Shown piece by piece: positions 26,506 through 35,324 of a stretch of 64,000 nucleotides of DNA. The notes under the pieces are model-generated. The model did no database searches. It had not been told where the DNA came from and was given only the letters and a program-made list of their open reading frames with translations. The stretch comes from Klenkia brasiliensis (GTDB taxonomy: Bacteria > Actinomycetota > Actinomycetes > Mycobacteriales > Geodermatophilaceae). The first letter of the stretch is position 1. The number at the start of each line of letters is the position of its first letter. The position numbers and the translations under genes were made by a program. The stretch lies in contig NZ_FNCF01000003.1 of assembly GCF_900100695.1 (NCBI RefSeq), forward strand, positions 558,001 through 622,000. Reading direction: 5' to 3'.

Positions 26506-26520
26506 GGTCAGCTGAGGTCC
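26494..26520. repeat. 10-bp tandem repeat across the DUF427 stop
   Basis: GAGGTCAGCT occurs at 26494-26503 and 26504-26513, with a third partial copy GAGGTCC from 26514. The first copy contains the last two codons and start of the TGA, so duplication has not altered the protein. Confidence 0.7.
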
Positions 26521-27311
26521 TAGCCGACGGTCTCGCGCTCGGCGGCCACCCATACCGGGGCGGCGTCGGGCGTGAGGCCGGCCAGCTCGGCCGCGGTCGG
26601 GCCGTCGTCCACCGGCTCGGCGACCTCGCCCTGCCAGGGCGAGGGCTGGTCGAGCAGCAGCAGGGCGTGCTGCGCGGTGACCAGGCTGGGGGCGGCGTCG
26701 GCGATGACCTGCAGGTCGCCGTGCAGCTGCTTGTGCACCGTGCCGAGGCGACGCAGCGCCGCCCGGCAGGAGGCGCGGTCGCCGGTCTCGGTCCAGACCA
26801 GCTGGTCCACCAGCGCGCGCTGGTCGGCCACCGCGTCGGCGAACCCGGTGCCGCCGGCGAGGCGGTTGAGCAGGTCCAGGTGGGCCTGGTGCCGGAAGCC
26901 GGCGGGCTCGCGGCCGGGCTCCCGCGTGGTGCCGACCCACGCGCGGTGCGCGGCCAGGCCGTGCTGGGCGAAGCGCCGCTCGGCCTTGGCGGCGAACCGC
27001 TGGTCGCGCAGCTCCCAGGTGGCGTGGCTGTCGTCGAAGCGGAAGAACAGCAGGGCGAACCCGCGCCGGTTGAGCTCGCGCATCCGGGAGAACGGCAGCG
27101 GGACGACGTCGCCGCCGACCGTGCAGCAGTAGAGCGCGCGGTCGGTGAGGACGGCGGTGCGGGCGACGTCCTCGGCCGGTGCGTCCAGGGACTCGGTGAG
27201 CGGGACGCAGTCGGTCACGGCCAGCACGGACTCGCCGTCGGCCAGCGCGGACACCAGCCGTGTCGGCGCGCGTCGTGTTCCCCAGCTCACCTCTGCGTTG
27301 TCGGCCGACAC
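26520..27311 (-). CDS. Hypothetical protein
   Basis: About 263 residues from GTG 27311 (AGGA upstream); a start at GTG 27290 is also possible. The N-terminal half (RLVSALADGESVLAVTDCVPLT, TDRALYCCTVGGDVVPLPFSRM, RGFALLFFRFDDSHATWELR) reads like a PH/GRAM-type beta fold that displays a membrane or protein ligand. The C-terminal half is helical and Ala-rich. There is no signal peptide or transmembrane helix. I do not recognise a named family. It converges with DUF427 and is divergent from rtcB. Confidence 0.65.
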   Translation of the reverse strand: MSADNAEVSWGTRRAPTRLVSALADGESVLAVTDCVPLTESLDAPAEDVARTAVLTDRALYCCTVGGDVVPLPFSRMRELNRRGFALLFFRFDDSHATWELRDQRFAAKAERRFAQHGLAAHRAWVGTTREPGREPAGFRHQAHLDLLNRLAGGTGFADAVADQRALVDQLVWTETGDRASCRAALRRLGTVHKQLHGDLQVIADAAPSLVTAQHALLLLDQPSPWQGEVAEPVDDGPTAAELAGLTPDAAPVWVAAERETVG

Positions 27312-27465
27312 GCCGGTTCCTGAAGCCGAATCGACCCTCTCGGGGGACGGAGGCCAGCCGACCGGGTGACGCCGGGAAAAGGGGGCGCGCTGGACGTGAC
27401 GACCGGGTTGACTCCACCCCCGGCCGGCGCCGGCCCACCCCCACCCCACCGACCGAGGAAGGACC

Positions 27466-28629
27466 ATGCAGACCATCAACGGACGCCTGCTCAGCTGGGC
27501 GTCCATCCTGGAGGACACCACCCGGGAGCAGGCGCTGCTCACCGCCCGGATGCCGTTCATCCACCCGCACGTCGCGCTGATGCCCGACGCCCACCTCGGG
27601 CTGGGCGCCACCGTCGGCTCGGTGATCCCGACCGACGGCGCGATCATCCCGGCCGCCGTCGGGGTCGACATCGGCTGCGGCATGGCCGCCGTCCGCACCC
27701 AGTTCACCGCCGCCGACCTCGGCGACCGCGACCTGGCGCCGCTGCACGCGCAGATCAGCCGGTCGGTCCCGCTGTCGGCCGGCGGTCGCAACCAGCGGAT
27801 CCGGGCGTCGGCCGAGCCGCGCATCGAGGAGCTGCGCGCGCTGCCGGGCGCAGCCCAGGCCGACGCGGTCGCCAGGCACTGGCCGCAGCAGCTGGGCTCG
27901 CTGGGCTCGGGCAACCACTTCATCGAGATCAGCCTCGACGAGTCCGACCGGGTGTGGGCGTTCCTGCACTCGGGCTCCCGCGGCGTGGGCAACAAGCTCG
28001 CGCAGAGGCACATCGCGGTCGCCCGGGAGCAGTGCCGCCGGCGGTTCGTCGAGCTGCCCGACCGGGACCTCGCCTACCTGGTGGAGGGCGAGCCGGAGTT
28101 CGACGCCTACCTCGAGGCCCTGCTGTGGGCGCAGCGCTTCGCCTACCTCAACCGGGAGGAGATGGTGGACCGGGTGCTCGACCAGCTCGGCCGGTTCCTG
28201 GGGGCCGACGTCGAGCGGGTCGAGTCCGTGCGGTGCCACCACAACTACACCGCGCGGGAGCGGCACTTCGGCCGCGAGGTGTGGCTGTCCCGCAAGGGTG
28301 CGATCTCCGCGCGGGCCGGTGAGCCGGGGCTGATCCCGGGCTCGATGGGCGCGGCGTCCTACGTCGTGGTCGGCAAGGGCGACCCGCGGGCGCTGCACTC
28401 GGCCCCGCACGGGGCCGGCCGGAGCCACAGCCGGACGGCGGCCCGGAAGCTGTTCGACCGGGCCGACCTCGATGCCCGGATGGCTGGTGTCGCGTGGGGC
28501 CACTCGGACGCCTTCCTCGACGAGCACCCCGAGGCCTACAAGCCGATCGACCAGGTGATGGCCGACGCCGCAGACCTCGTGGAGGTCCGGCACACGCTCC
28601 GCCAGGTCGTGAACGTCAAGGGCAACTGA
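27466..28629 (+). CDS. rtcB: RtcB family RNA-splicing ligase
   Basis: A 387-residue tRNA/RNA ligase that joins 2',3'-cyclic phosphate or 3'-phosphate RNA ends to 5'-OH ends using GTP and Mn2+. The metal and nucleotide site is visible: MPDAHLG, VDIGCGM (C71), GSGNHFIE, HSGSRG, CHHNY, and the guanylylated His H315 in APHGAGRSHSR. The length is close to E. coli RtcB (408). It starts with ATG behind GAGGAAGG. There is no RtcA, RtcR or archease beside it, so it probably acts as a stand-alone RNA repair enzyme. Confidence 0.95.
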   Translation: MQTINGRLLSWASILEDTTREQALLTARMPFIHPHVALMPDAHLGLGATVGSVIPTDGAIIPAAVGVDIGCGMAAVRTQFTAADLGDRDLAPLHAQISRSVPLSAGGRNQRIRASAEPRIEELRALPGAAQADAVARHWPQQLGSLGSGNHFIEISLDESDRVWAFLHSGSRGVGNKLAQRHIAVAREQCRRRFVELPDRDLAYLVEGEPEFDAYLEALLWAQRFAYLNREEMVDRVLDQLGRFLGADVERVESVRCHHNYTARERHFGREVWLSRKGAISARAGEPGLIPGSMGAASYVVVGKGDPRALHSAPHGAGRSHSRTAARKLFDRADLDARMAGVAWGHSDAFLDEHPEAYKPIDQVMADAADLVEVRHTLRQVVNVKGN

Positions 28630-28637
28630 GCACGCGC

Positions 28638-28668
28638 GAGGCCCGCACCCCCGGGGGGTGCGGGCCTC
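28638..28668. terminator. 14-bp bidirectional terminator hairpin
   Basis: GAGGCCCGCACCCC (28638-28651) pairs perfectly with 28655-28668 around a 3-nt loop, followed on the plus strand by CGTCGTCGT. It separates converging rtcB and the helical-protein gene. Confidence 0.8.
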
Positions 28669-28686
28669 GTCGTCGTGCGGGGCGGG

Positions 28687-29655
28687 TCAGCTGACGCCGA
28701 CGGCCTCCTTGGCCAGGGCGGCCAGCTGGGTCTGGGCGGCGCTCACCACGGAGGAGCGGTTCTTGTTCTCCTCCTCGAAGCGGATGACCGTCTCGATGTC
28801 ACCGGCGTCGCGCAGCTCCTTGACCGCCTTGACGGCCTCGGGACCGGTCAGCTCGCCGTAGCCCTTGATGGGCAGCTCGTCGGCGCGCAGGATGCCGAGC
28901 TCGGCGCGGGTCTCGTGGATGACCTCGGCGACCTCGCGCTCGCGGGCCTTCGTCGCCTGCCGCTCGCCCTCCTCCAGGGAGGCGTTGCGGCCGTCGGCCA
29001 GCGACTCGCGGACGGCACCGGCGAACACCGACGCGCGGGCGGCGGCGGCGGCGATCTTGCTGGCTGCGGCCTCGGACGCCTGGTTGGTGCTGTCCACGAC
29101 CTTGTTCACCGAGTCGGCGACGTAGCGGGCCGGCAGCGCGGCCAGCCGGGCGGCGCCACCGGTCACGCGCTGGACCGGGGTCGGCCGGATGGCGGCCGGG
29201 CCGCCGAGGGCGTGCTCGCCGAGGACGACGGTCAGCCACTCCACCGTGGCCGTGTGGGCGGTGATGAGCCGGTCGGCGAGGGTGACCACGCGGGCCTGCT
29301 TCGCGGCCTGCGCGAGCACCTTGAGGTAGGTGGCGCGGTCGAGCAGCTGGTGCTCCAGGGACAGGTCCGACAGCAGCGCCTCGTCGACCGGGGCGGCCTG
29401 CTCGACGGTGGCCTTGACCACCGCGCCGAGGCGGCCGACGGCCGGGGTGACGACGTCGGGGACGCCGCCGAGGTCGCGCAGGGCGCGGGTGATGGCCTCG
29501 GAGCGCGACGCGGCGTTGTCCGCGTTCTGCTGCAGCTCGCGACGGACGGCGTCGGTGCGGGCCTGGGCGGTGCGGGTGCGGGCGACCTGCTCCTCGGTCT
29601 GGGTGAGCAGCAGGAGGGCGCGCAGCTGGGCGACGAGGGCCGTGGTGTCGGCCAT
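28687..29655 (-). CDS. Alpha-helical protein, possible ferritin-like or phasin-like
   Basis: A 322-residue, almost entirely helical soluble protein. Residues 1-60 are a charged coiled coil (TQTEEQVARTRTAQARTDAVRR). Residues 85-150 contain SLEHQLLDRATYLKVLAQAA and ITAHTATVEWL, whose E-H and H-x4-E spacing recalls ferritin-like helices. Residues 175-260 are an Ala-rich phasin-like coiled coil. The start is ATG 29655 (MADTTALVAQL) with GGAG upstream, rather than an in-frame codon 36 bases earlier. The role could be granule- or stress-associated. I cannot place it in a named family. Confidence 0.65.
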   Translation of the reverse strand: MADTTALVAQLRALLLLTQTEEQVARTRTAQARTDAVRRELQQNADNAASRSEAITRALRDLGGVPDVVTPAVGRLGAVVKATVEQAAPVDEALLSDLSLEHQLLDRATYLKVLAQAAKQARVVTLADRLITAHTATVEWLTVVLGEHALGGPAAIRPTPVQRVTGGAARLAALPARYVADSVNKVVDSTNQASEAAASKIAAAAARASVFAGAVRESLADGRNASLEEGERQATKAREREVAEVIHETRAELGILRADELPIKGYGELTGPEAVKAVKELRDAGDIETVIRFEEENKNRSSVVSAAQTQLAALAKEAVGVS

Positions 29656-29845
29656 GACAACTCCCTGGTTTCTGAAGACGAAGTGGGCCAACCCCCCACT
29701 GCCCCGCTGCTAGCCAGAGCAAGCACGCAGCTAGCGGTGTTCTCCGTCACCCTCTCGTGTGACCAGCGGGACGCGTGGGACGCCGGGGCCCGCGGACACG
29801 GGCCGCCTCCCCGGACCGCGCACGACCCGGCGGCACCCTGGGTGC

Positions 29846-30082
29846 ATGGGGTTCGTCTACGGCACCGCGCGGGCCGAGGTGATGGTCGGCTCGCTGGTGG
29901 GCGCCGGGGCGCGACCCACCTTGATCGGGCCGGCGCACGCGACCATCGGCAGCGCCGCGGGCGGGCGCCGCAACTCCCTGTGCGGGGCGTGGGTCACCCA
30001 CGACGACGACCTGCCGTGGCCGCCGGACCCCGCCGCGGTCGGGGCGCTGTGCCCGACCTGCGACGAGCTGTCCTACTGGTGA
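29846..30082 (+). CDS. Small hypothetical protein with Cys motif
   Basis: A 78-residue protein from ATG 29846. It begins MGFVYGTARAEVMVGSLVG and carries a central Cys (RRNSLCGAWV) and a C-terminal CPTC (ALCPTCDELSYW). The CxxC near the end with another Cys upstream could bind zinc. It is too short and has too little context for a function. It is transcribed toward the LLM oxidoreductase gene and ends three bases from it. The 190 bases upstream hold promoters for this gene and for the helical-protein gene, but I see no other gene there. Confidence 0.55.
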   Translation: MGFVYGTARAEVMVGSLVGAGARPTLIGPAHATIGSAAGGRRNSLCGAWVTHDDDLPWPPDPAAVGALCPTCDELSYW

Positions 30083-30085
30083 CGC

Positions 30086-31075
30086 TCAGGCGCTGACGGT
30101 CTCCATCGCCTCGGCCAGCAGCTGCACCGAGCGCAGCCGCTGCTCGACCTGCGAGGACGCGTGCCCGACGATGAGCTCGTCGGCGTCGGCGAACCGCCGG
30201 AACTCCACCAGCTGCTCGCGCACCTGGGCCGGGGTCCCCACGGCGGAGTGGGTGAGCATCGAGTCGACCTGCCGACCCGCGCCGGACTCCATGAGCAGAT
30301 CCGTCTCGGCCTCGGTGAACTCCTTGCCCCGCCCGAACAGCCGGGTGGCCCGGTCGCGGCGCATGGTCGCGAACTGGGCGCGGGCGTCGTCCTCGTCGTC
30401 GGCCGCGACCACGTTGACGCCGGCGATGACGTGCGGGGCCGCGAGCTGCTGCGAGGGCTGGAAGTCCCGCCGGTAGATCTCCACGGCGGCCTGCAGCGCC
30501 TGCGGGGCGAAGTGGGAGGCGTGCCCGTAGGGCAGACCCAGCGCGGCGGCCAGCTGGGCGCCGAAGGTCGACGAGCCCAGGATGTAGAGCGGGACGCGCG
30601 AGCCCTTGCCGGGGACGGCGTCCACGCCGGGCACCCGGGTCTCCCCGGCCAGGTAGGCCTGCAGCTCGAGCACGTCCTGCGGGAAGCGGTCCGAGGAGCG
30701 CGGGTCGGTGCGCATCGCGTACATCGTGTTCTGGTCCGAACCCGGCGCCCGGCCCAGACCCAGGTCGATGCGACCGGGGTACATCGCGTCGAGGGTGCCG
30801 AACTGCTCGGCGATGACCAGCGGCGAGTGGTTGGGCAGCATGACCCCGCCCGAGCCCAGCCGGATGGTCGAGGTGTGCGCGCCGACGTGGCTGATCAGCA
30901 CGCTGGTCGCCGAGGAGGCGATGGACTCCATGTTGTGGTGCTCGGCGTACCAGACGCGGGTGTAGCCGTGCTGCTCCGCGGCCTGCGCCAGGGCGACGCT
31001 GTGCGCGATCGACTGGCCCACGGACTCCCCGCGGGAGACGGGGGCCAGGTCCAGGACGGAGAGCGGGAACGACAT
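30086..31075 (-). CDS. LLM class flavin-dependent oxidoreductase
   Basis: A 329-residue luciferase-like TIM-barrel flavoenzyme of the MsnO8 type. Features are PLSVLDLAPVSRGESVGQSI, RVWYAEHHNMESIASSATSV, GSGGVMLPNHSPLVIAEQFGTLDAMYPGR (split here by normal variation) and GRIDLGLGRAPGSD. It uses reduced FMN or F420; which one is not decided by sequence alone. The substrate is unknown. It is a single gene, with an enoyl-CoA hydratase gene 66 bases upstream on the same strand. Confidence 0.88.
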   Translation of the reverse strand: MSFPLSVLDLAPVSRGESVGQSIAHSVALAQAAEQHGYTRVWYAEHHNMESIASSATSVLISHVGAHTSTIRLGSGGVMLPNHSPLVIAEQFGTLDAMYPGRIDLGLGRAPGSDQNTMYAMRTDPRSSDRFPQDVLELQAYLAGETRVPGVDAVPGKGSRVPLYILGSSTFGAQLAAALGLPYGHASHFAPQALQAAVEIYRRDFQPSQQLAAPHVIAGVNVVAADDEDDARAQFATMRRDRATRLFGRGKEFTEAETDLLMESGAGRQVDSMLTHSAVGTPAQVREQLVEFRRFADADELIVGHASSQVEQRLRSVQLLAEAMETVSA

Positions 31076-31141
31076 GGGTGGAGCCTCTCTGCGGGGGTGC
31101 TTCTACGAGGAGCCAGCGCACTCCCCCGCCCGGTCATTCCC

Positions 31142-31921
31142 TCAGCGGCCGGTCCAGTTCGGCGGCCGCTTGTCCAGCTGCGCCGCGATCCCCTCCTTGC
31201 GGTCCTCCGACGTGTAGGGGTTCGGGCCGACGTCCAGCCGCAGCGCCTGCCACAGCGGCAGCTCCAGGCCCTTGACCGCGGTCTGCTTCATCCGCCGCAC
31301 CGACACCGGGGCGTTGGCCGCGATCGTCCCGGCCAGCGCGAGCGCGGTGTCGAGCACCACCTCGCGCGGCACCAGCCGGTTGACCAGGCCCCACCGCTCC
31401 AGCACGTCGCTGTCGACGTAGGCACCGGTGTAGAGCATCTCCAGCGCGATGCCCATCGGGATCCGCTTGGGCAGCACCACCGACCCGAAGTTGGCGCCCA
31501 TGCCGATCTTCGCCTCGGGCAGGCCCATCGGGATGCCGGGGGCGGCCACCCGCAGGTCGCAGGCCAGCGCCAGTTCGAACCCGCCGGCGACGGCGGCGCC
31601 GGTGATCGCCGCGACGATCGGCACCGGGCACTCGGTGACCACCTCGAACAGCGACCGGCCGGGGCGCTCCATCGGCGGGCGGAAGGGCTCGCCGCGGTCG
31701 TCGGCGGCGCGGATCTCCTTGAGGTCGAACCCGGCGCAGAAGGCCGGGCCGTTGCCGGCCAGCACGACGACGCGGGTGCCGTCGCCGCCGGCGGTGAGCA
31801 GCTCGTCGACCAGGTCGGCCTGCAGCGCCGAGGACAGCGCGTTGCGCCGCTCGGGCCGGTCGAGGGTCAGCAGCCGCAGGTGGTCGCGGGTCTCGACGAC
31901 CAGGCCGGACTCGTGCCGCAC
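31142..31921 (-). CDS. Enoyl-CoA hydratase/isomerase family protein
   Basis: A 259-residue crotonase-fold enzyme. The oxyanion-hole segments are FCAGFDLKEI (about residue 62) and ITGAAVAGGFELALACDLRV (about 104-125), and GLPEAKIGM lies next to the active site. At one catalytic position there is Glu (FELALACD) as in hydratases; the second acid at MGLPEAKIG is also present. It hydrates or isomerises an enoyl-CoA ester in acyl catabolism. It starts with GTG 31921 immediately after the stop of the next gene (one base between), so the two are co-transcribed. Confidence 0.9.
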   Translation of the reverse strand: MRHESGLVVETRDHLRLLTLDRPERRNALSSALQADLVDELLTAGGDGTRVVVLAGNGPAFCAGFDLKEIRAADDRGEPFRPPMERPGRSLFEVVTECPVPIVAAITGAAVAGGFELALACDLRVAAPGIPMGLPEAKIGMGANFGSVVLPKRIPMGIALEMLYTGAYVDSDVLERWGLVNRLVPREVVLDTALALAGTIAANAPVSVRRMKQTAVKGLELPLWQALRLDVGPNPYTSEDRKEGIAAQLDKRPPNWTGR

Positions 31922-31922
31922 C

Positions 31923-32360
31923 TCAGGCCGGTCGCGGGCCGGCGAGCTGGCGGGCGGTGTGCGCCGCGCCGGAGTCCAGCCCGCCCGGGCCGCCGCGGCG
32001 GTGCAGCTCGAACTGGTCGCGGATCCACTGCTGGTGGGCGTCCCAGGCCAGCGCCGCGTCGCCGTCCAGGGCGGTGGCGATGTCGGCCCAGCCGGCGCCC
32101 TCGCGCAGCGCCGCGTGCATGCCCAGGTGCCGGCTGTCGTGCGCCTTCCGGTAGACGACCTCGCCGAGGGCCAGCAGCTCCAGCGCCTCGTGCCGGTCCA
32201 GCGAGGTGCCGGTGTTGCGCAGGTCGGCCAGGAAGTCGTCGGCGTCGTCGGGCGCGGTCGCCTCGACCACGCCGGCGTCGCGCCGGGACAGGAAGTCGAT
32301 GCGGTTGGCGGCGACCTGCAGGGTGACCTCGTCCTCGAGGTCCCGGGGGCTGATGGTCAT
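31923..32360 (-). CDS. Hypothetical protein with degenerate helix-turn-helix
   Basis: A 145-residue soluble helical protein from ATG 32360. The segment EALELLALGEVVYRKAHDSRHLGMHAALREGAGWADIATAL followed by WDAHQQWIRDQ resembles actinobacterial proteins in which GAGWADIAAALG plus AAWDR makes an HTH. Here the turn is shortened and charged. Its stop is one base from the start of the enoyl-CoA hydratase gene, so they form an operon. It may be a small regulator or only a structural relic of one. Confidence 0.6.
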   Translation of the reverse strand: MTISPRDLEDEVTLQVAANRIDFLSRRDAGVVEATAPDDADDFLADLRNTGTSLDRHEALELLALGEVVYRKAHDSRHLGMHAALREGAGWADIATALDGDAALAWDAHQQWIRDQFELHRRGGPGGLDSGAAHTARQLAGPRPA

Positions 32361-32406
32361 GCCGACAGCTTCTCCCACTCCCCGGGGCGGCGCATAGCCT
32401 GCCCGC

Positions 32407-32841
32407 ATGGCTGCCCGCACCGCGTCCGGATCCGTCGTCGTCCCCGCCCCGCCGTCCGAGGTGTTCGCGCTGCTGGCCGACCCGCGGCGGCACGCCGAGA
32501 TCGACGGGTCGGGCACCGTGCAGGCGATCGTGGAGGCGCCCGAGCGCCTGGAGCTGGGCTCGACGTTCTCGGTGGCGATGCAGATGGGCGCCAAGTACCG
32601 GACGACGAACACGGTGGTGGAGTTCGAGCCCGACCGGCGGATCGCGTGGAAGCACTTCGCGCCGCACCGCTGGCGCTACGAGCTCGAGCCCGTGGAGGGT
32701 GGCACCCGGGTCACCGAGACCTGGGACGCGAGCCGGTACAACGCGGTCACGTTCCTGCCGGTGCGCGCGCTGGGTTTCCCCGCGAAGGCGCAGCAGGGCA
32801 TCGACGGCACCCTGCTGCGCCTGCGCGAGCGGTTCAGCTAG
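32407..32841 (+). CDS. SRPBCC family protein
   Basis: A 144-residue START/Bet v1-like single-domain protein. The opening SGSVVVPAPPSEVFALLADPRRHAEIDGSG, the strand RIAWKHFAPHRWRYELEP and GGTRVTETWD are typical of polyketide-cyclase-like SRPBCC proteins. The fold makes a deep hydrophobic pocket for lipids or aromatic ligands. No metal-binding or catalytic residues can be named. It starts with ATG 32407, divergent from the HTH-like gene with a 46-bp gap. Confidence 0.85.
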   Translation: MAARTASGSVVVPAPPSEVFALLADPRRHAEIDGSGTVQAIVEAPERLELGSTFSVAMQMGAKYRTTNTVVEFEPDRRIAWKHFAPHRWRYELEPVEGGTRVTETWDASRYNAVTFLPVRALGFPAKAQQGIDGTLLRLRERFS

Positions 32842-32850
32842 GCCGCACGG

Positions 32851-32985
32851 TCAGTGCTTGCGGGCCCGCTTGGCCTGCTGGTCGGCGATGAACTTCTTGG
32901 CCTTGGCCTGGTTCTCCGGCTTGCGGGCCGCGGCGATGACCTTCTGGGCCGCGGCACCCTTGAGCAGTCCACTGAGCATCCCCAT
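32851..32985 (-). CDS. Small basic protein, 44 residues
   Basis: From ATG 32985 (ATGGGGATG, with CAGGAGG seven bases upstream) to TGA 32851. The peptide MGMLSGLLKGAAAQKVIAAA continues with a lysine-rich helix ending KRARKH. It is an amphipathic, strongly basic helix, possibly nucleic-acid or membrane associated. The excellent ribosome-binding site and codon bias support a real gene. I do not recognise a family. Confidence 0.6.
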   Translation of the reverse strand: MGMLSGLLKGAAAQKVIAAARKPENQAKAKKFIADQQAKRARKH

Positions 32986-33060
32986 CGGGTGCCTCCTGAG
33001 GTCGAGTCGGTTGCGAGCTGACCCCATGCCCCGCCGGGGGCGGGTGCACACAGCAACCGC

Positions 33061-33986
33061 TCAGCCGACCGCCCGGTCGAACGCCGCGCACATGAGGTCG
33101 TAGGCGGTCCGGGTCATCCGGCCCTGCGGGGCGATGCCGTCGAAGGCGTGCGGGACGCCGGGCAGCAGGTGCAGCTCGACCGGCACGTCGGCGTCCACCA
33201 GCCGGCGGGCGTACGCCAGCGCCTCGTCGCGCAGCGGGTCGTTGCCGGCCACCACCAGGAAGGTCGGGCAGAGGCCGGCGAGGTCCGCCGTCCGGTTCGG
33301 GAAGACGTGGGCGGGTCGTCGGTGCGGCCCTGCCGAACGTTGGCGACCACCTGCGCGACCTGCGCGCCGCTGATGACCGGGAAGGCCGGCGCGACCCGCG
33401 AGGGGTGCTCGCGGTCGTCGGTGTTCGGGTACAGCGCCAGCGCCAGCGCGGGGACGACGTCGCCCCGGTCGCGGCCGAGCTGGGCCATGGACAGGGCCAG
33501 CGCTCCCCCGGCGCTGCTGCCGGTGACCACGACGCGGGTGGGGTCGACGTCCTCGCGGGCAGCGGTCCAGCGCACGGCGGACCAGCAGTCGTCCAGGATC
33601 GTCTCGGCGGGGACGTCGGGGGCCATCCGGAAGTCCACGCTCACCCCCACCGCGCCGCAGCGGCGGGTGAGCTCCAGGCAGCGCGGGTGCTCGGTCTCCA
33701 GCGACCCGAACGACCAACCCCCGCCGTGGAACAGCACGTACGCCGGCCGCTGCGCAGACGGCGTGGTCGGCCGGTACACCCGCACGGTGACCTGGTGGCC
33801 GTCGGACGCCGGCACCGTGGTCTCGCTGATCTCCACGCCCTCGACCGACTCCGGCACCGGCCCGCGGGCGCGGGCGGCGGCGATGAAGGCGGGGTCGGTC
33901 ATGTCGACGGCCCCGCGGGCGGTGAAGGCGCTGGCGCCCATCGCCGCGGCGACGTCGCTGTCCCAGGTCTCCGAGGCGCGAGTCAC
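33061..33986 (-). pseudogene. Alpha/beta hydrolase-3 (HSL-type esterase) with a frameshift
   Basis: Two adjoining frames together encode one hormone-sensitive-lipase-type esterase of about 308 residues. From the GTG at 33986, the first frame gives residues 1-225 with the oxyanion motif LFHGGGW and nucleophile GSSAGGA (Ser at about residue 150). Near 33305-33320 the homology moves to another frame, which supplies HVFPNRTADLAGLCPTFLV, the acid in AGNDPLRDE and the His in PGVPHAFDG, ending at 33061. As written, translation would end at 33114 without the Asp and His of the triad. It is either a recent inactivation or a sequencing error in a GC-rich run. Confidence 0.75.
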
Positions 33987-34008
33987 ACCTCGACCCTAGG
34001 GTCCGGCC

Positions 34009-34899
34009 ATGACGACGACGACGTTGCTGACCGGTGGAGCGTTCTTCGAGGGCCCGCGCTGGCACCAGGGCCACTGGTGGGTGTCGGACTTCTACCGCGG
34101 CACGGTCAGCCGGGTGACGCCGTCGGGCGAGGAGACCGTCGTCCTGGAGGTCGCCACCCAGCCCTCGGGCTCGGGCCGGCTGCCCGACGGCTCGCTGGTC
34201 GTGGTGTCGATGACCGACCAGCGGCTGCTGCGCTGGGACGGCAGCGCCCTGGCCACCTACGCCGCCCTCGCCCCGTACTGCGGCGGGCTGCTCAACGACC
34301 TGGTCGTCGACGCCGCGGGGCACGTGTTCGTCGGCGACTTCGGCTTCGACCTGATGGGCGGTGGCGCACCGGGCCCGGCCTCGCTCAAGCGGGTCGACCC
34401 CGACGGCACCGTCACCGTGGTCGCCGAGGACCTGCTGTTCCCCAACGGCATGGTGATCAGCCCGGACGGTGGGACGCTGCTGGTGGGCGAGACCTTCGGC
34501 AACCGGTACACCGCCTTCGACCTGGCCGAGGACGGGTCCCTGTCCCACCGGCGGGTGTGGGCGGAGTTCGGCCCGGTGCCCACCGGCGCGACGCTGGAGG
34601 AGGTGCTCGGCCAGCTGGTGGTCGCCCCCGACGGGTGCACCGGTGACGCCGAGGGGCACCTGTGGGTGGCCGACGCGGTCGGCGGCCGGGCGGTGCGGGT
34701 CGCCGAGGGCGGCGCGGTGGTCGACGAGGTCCGCGCCCCCGAGGGCCTGGGCGTGTACGCCTGCGCGCTGGGCGGCGAGGACGGCCGCACCCTGCTGCTG
34801 TGCTGCGCGCCGGACTTCCTGGAGCACAACCGCCGGGCGGCCCGCGAGGCGGTGCTGCTCACCGCCGAGGTCGAGGTGCCGCACGCCGGTCGGCCCTGA
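34009..34899 (+). CDS. SMP-30/gluconolactonase/LRE family protein
   Basis: A 296-residue six-bladed beta-propeller lactonase-type protein. The metal-site Glu is in GGAFFEGPRWH (about residue 10), LLNDLVVDAAGHVFVGDFG carries the substrate/metal Asn-Asp, and NGMVISPDGGTLLVGET gives the third ligand region. Family members hydrolyse gluconolactone, other sugar lactones or organophosphates using Ca2+ or Zn2+. It starts with ATG 34009, 22 bases from the divergent esterase; no sugar-acid genes are adjacent. Confidence 0.88.
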   Translation: MTTTTLLTGGAFFEGPRWHQGHWWVSDFYRGTVSRVTPSGEETVVLEVATQPSGSGRLPDGSLVVVSMTDQRLLRWDGSALATYAALAPYCGGLLNDLVVDAAGHVFVGDFGFDLMGGGAPGPASLKRVDPDGTVTVVAEDLLFPNGMVISPDGGTLLVGETFGNRYTAFDLAEDGSLSHRRVWAEFGPVPTGATLEEVLGQLVVAPDGCTGDAEGHLWVADAVGGRAVRVAEGGAVVDEVRAPEGLGVYACALGGEDGRTLLLCCAPDFLEHNRRAAREAVLLTAEVEVPHAGRP

Positions 34900-34967
34900 C
34901 CTGTCGATCCCGGCCCGCGCCGTGCGTACAGGGGGTGGAAGCAGTCCCACCCCCAGGAGGAACCGCC

Positions 34968-35324
34968 ATGACCCAGTACCTGCTGTCCGTCGTCACGCCG
35001 TCCGCCGGCACCGAGGAGCACGTGCCGCCCACCCCCGAGCAGCTCGAGCCGGTCATGGCCCGGGTCGCCCAGCTGCGCACCGACATGCAGGCGGCCGGGG
35101 TGTGGGTCTTCGCCGGCGGGCTGGAGGCGCCGTCCACCGCGACGGTGCTGCGGCCCGCGGGCGAGGGGGTGTTGCTCGTCGACGGGCCGTTCGCCGAGGG
35201 CAAGGAGTACCTGGGCGGGTTCACCGTCGTCGACGTCCCCGACCTGGACGCCGCGCTGGACTGGGGACGGCGGACGGTCGCCGCGATCGGGCTGCCGGTC
35301 GAGGTCCGCCCGTTCAGCTGGTGA
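34968..35324 (+). CDS. YciI/DGPF-domain protein
   Basis: A 118-residue YCII-related protein. The hallmark DGPFAEGKEYLGGF is at about residues 69-82. These dimeric ferredoxin-like proteins are the standard neighbours of ECF42 sigma factors. The start is ATG 34968 behind AGGAGG. Its TGA overlaps the GTG of the sigma-factor gene by four bases, so both proteins are made together. The biochemical role of DGPF proteins is unsettled; a sensory or metabolic role coupled to the sigma factor is likely by context. Confidence 0.9.
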   Translation: MTQYLLSVVTPSAGTEEHVPPTPEQLEPVMARVAQLRTDMQAAGVWVFAGGLEAPSTATVLRPAGEGVLLVDGPFAEGKEYLGGFTVVDVPDLDAALDWGRRTVAAIGLPVEVRPFSW

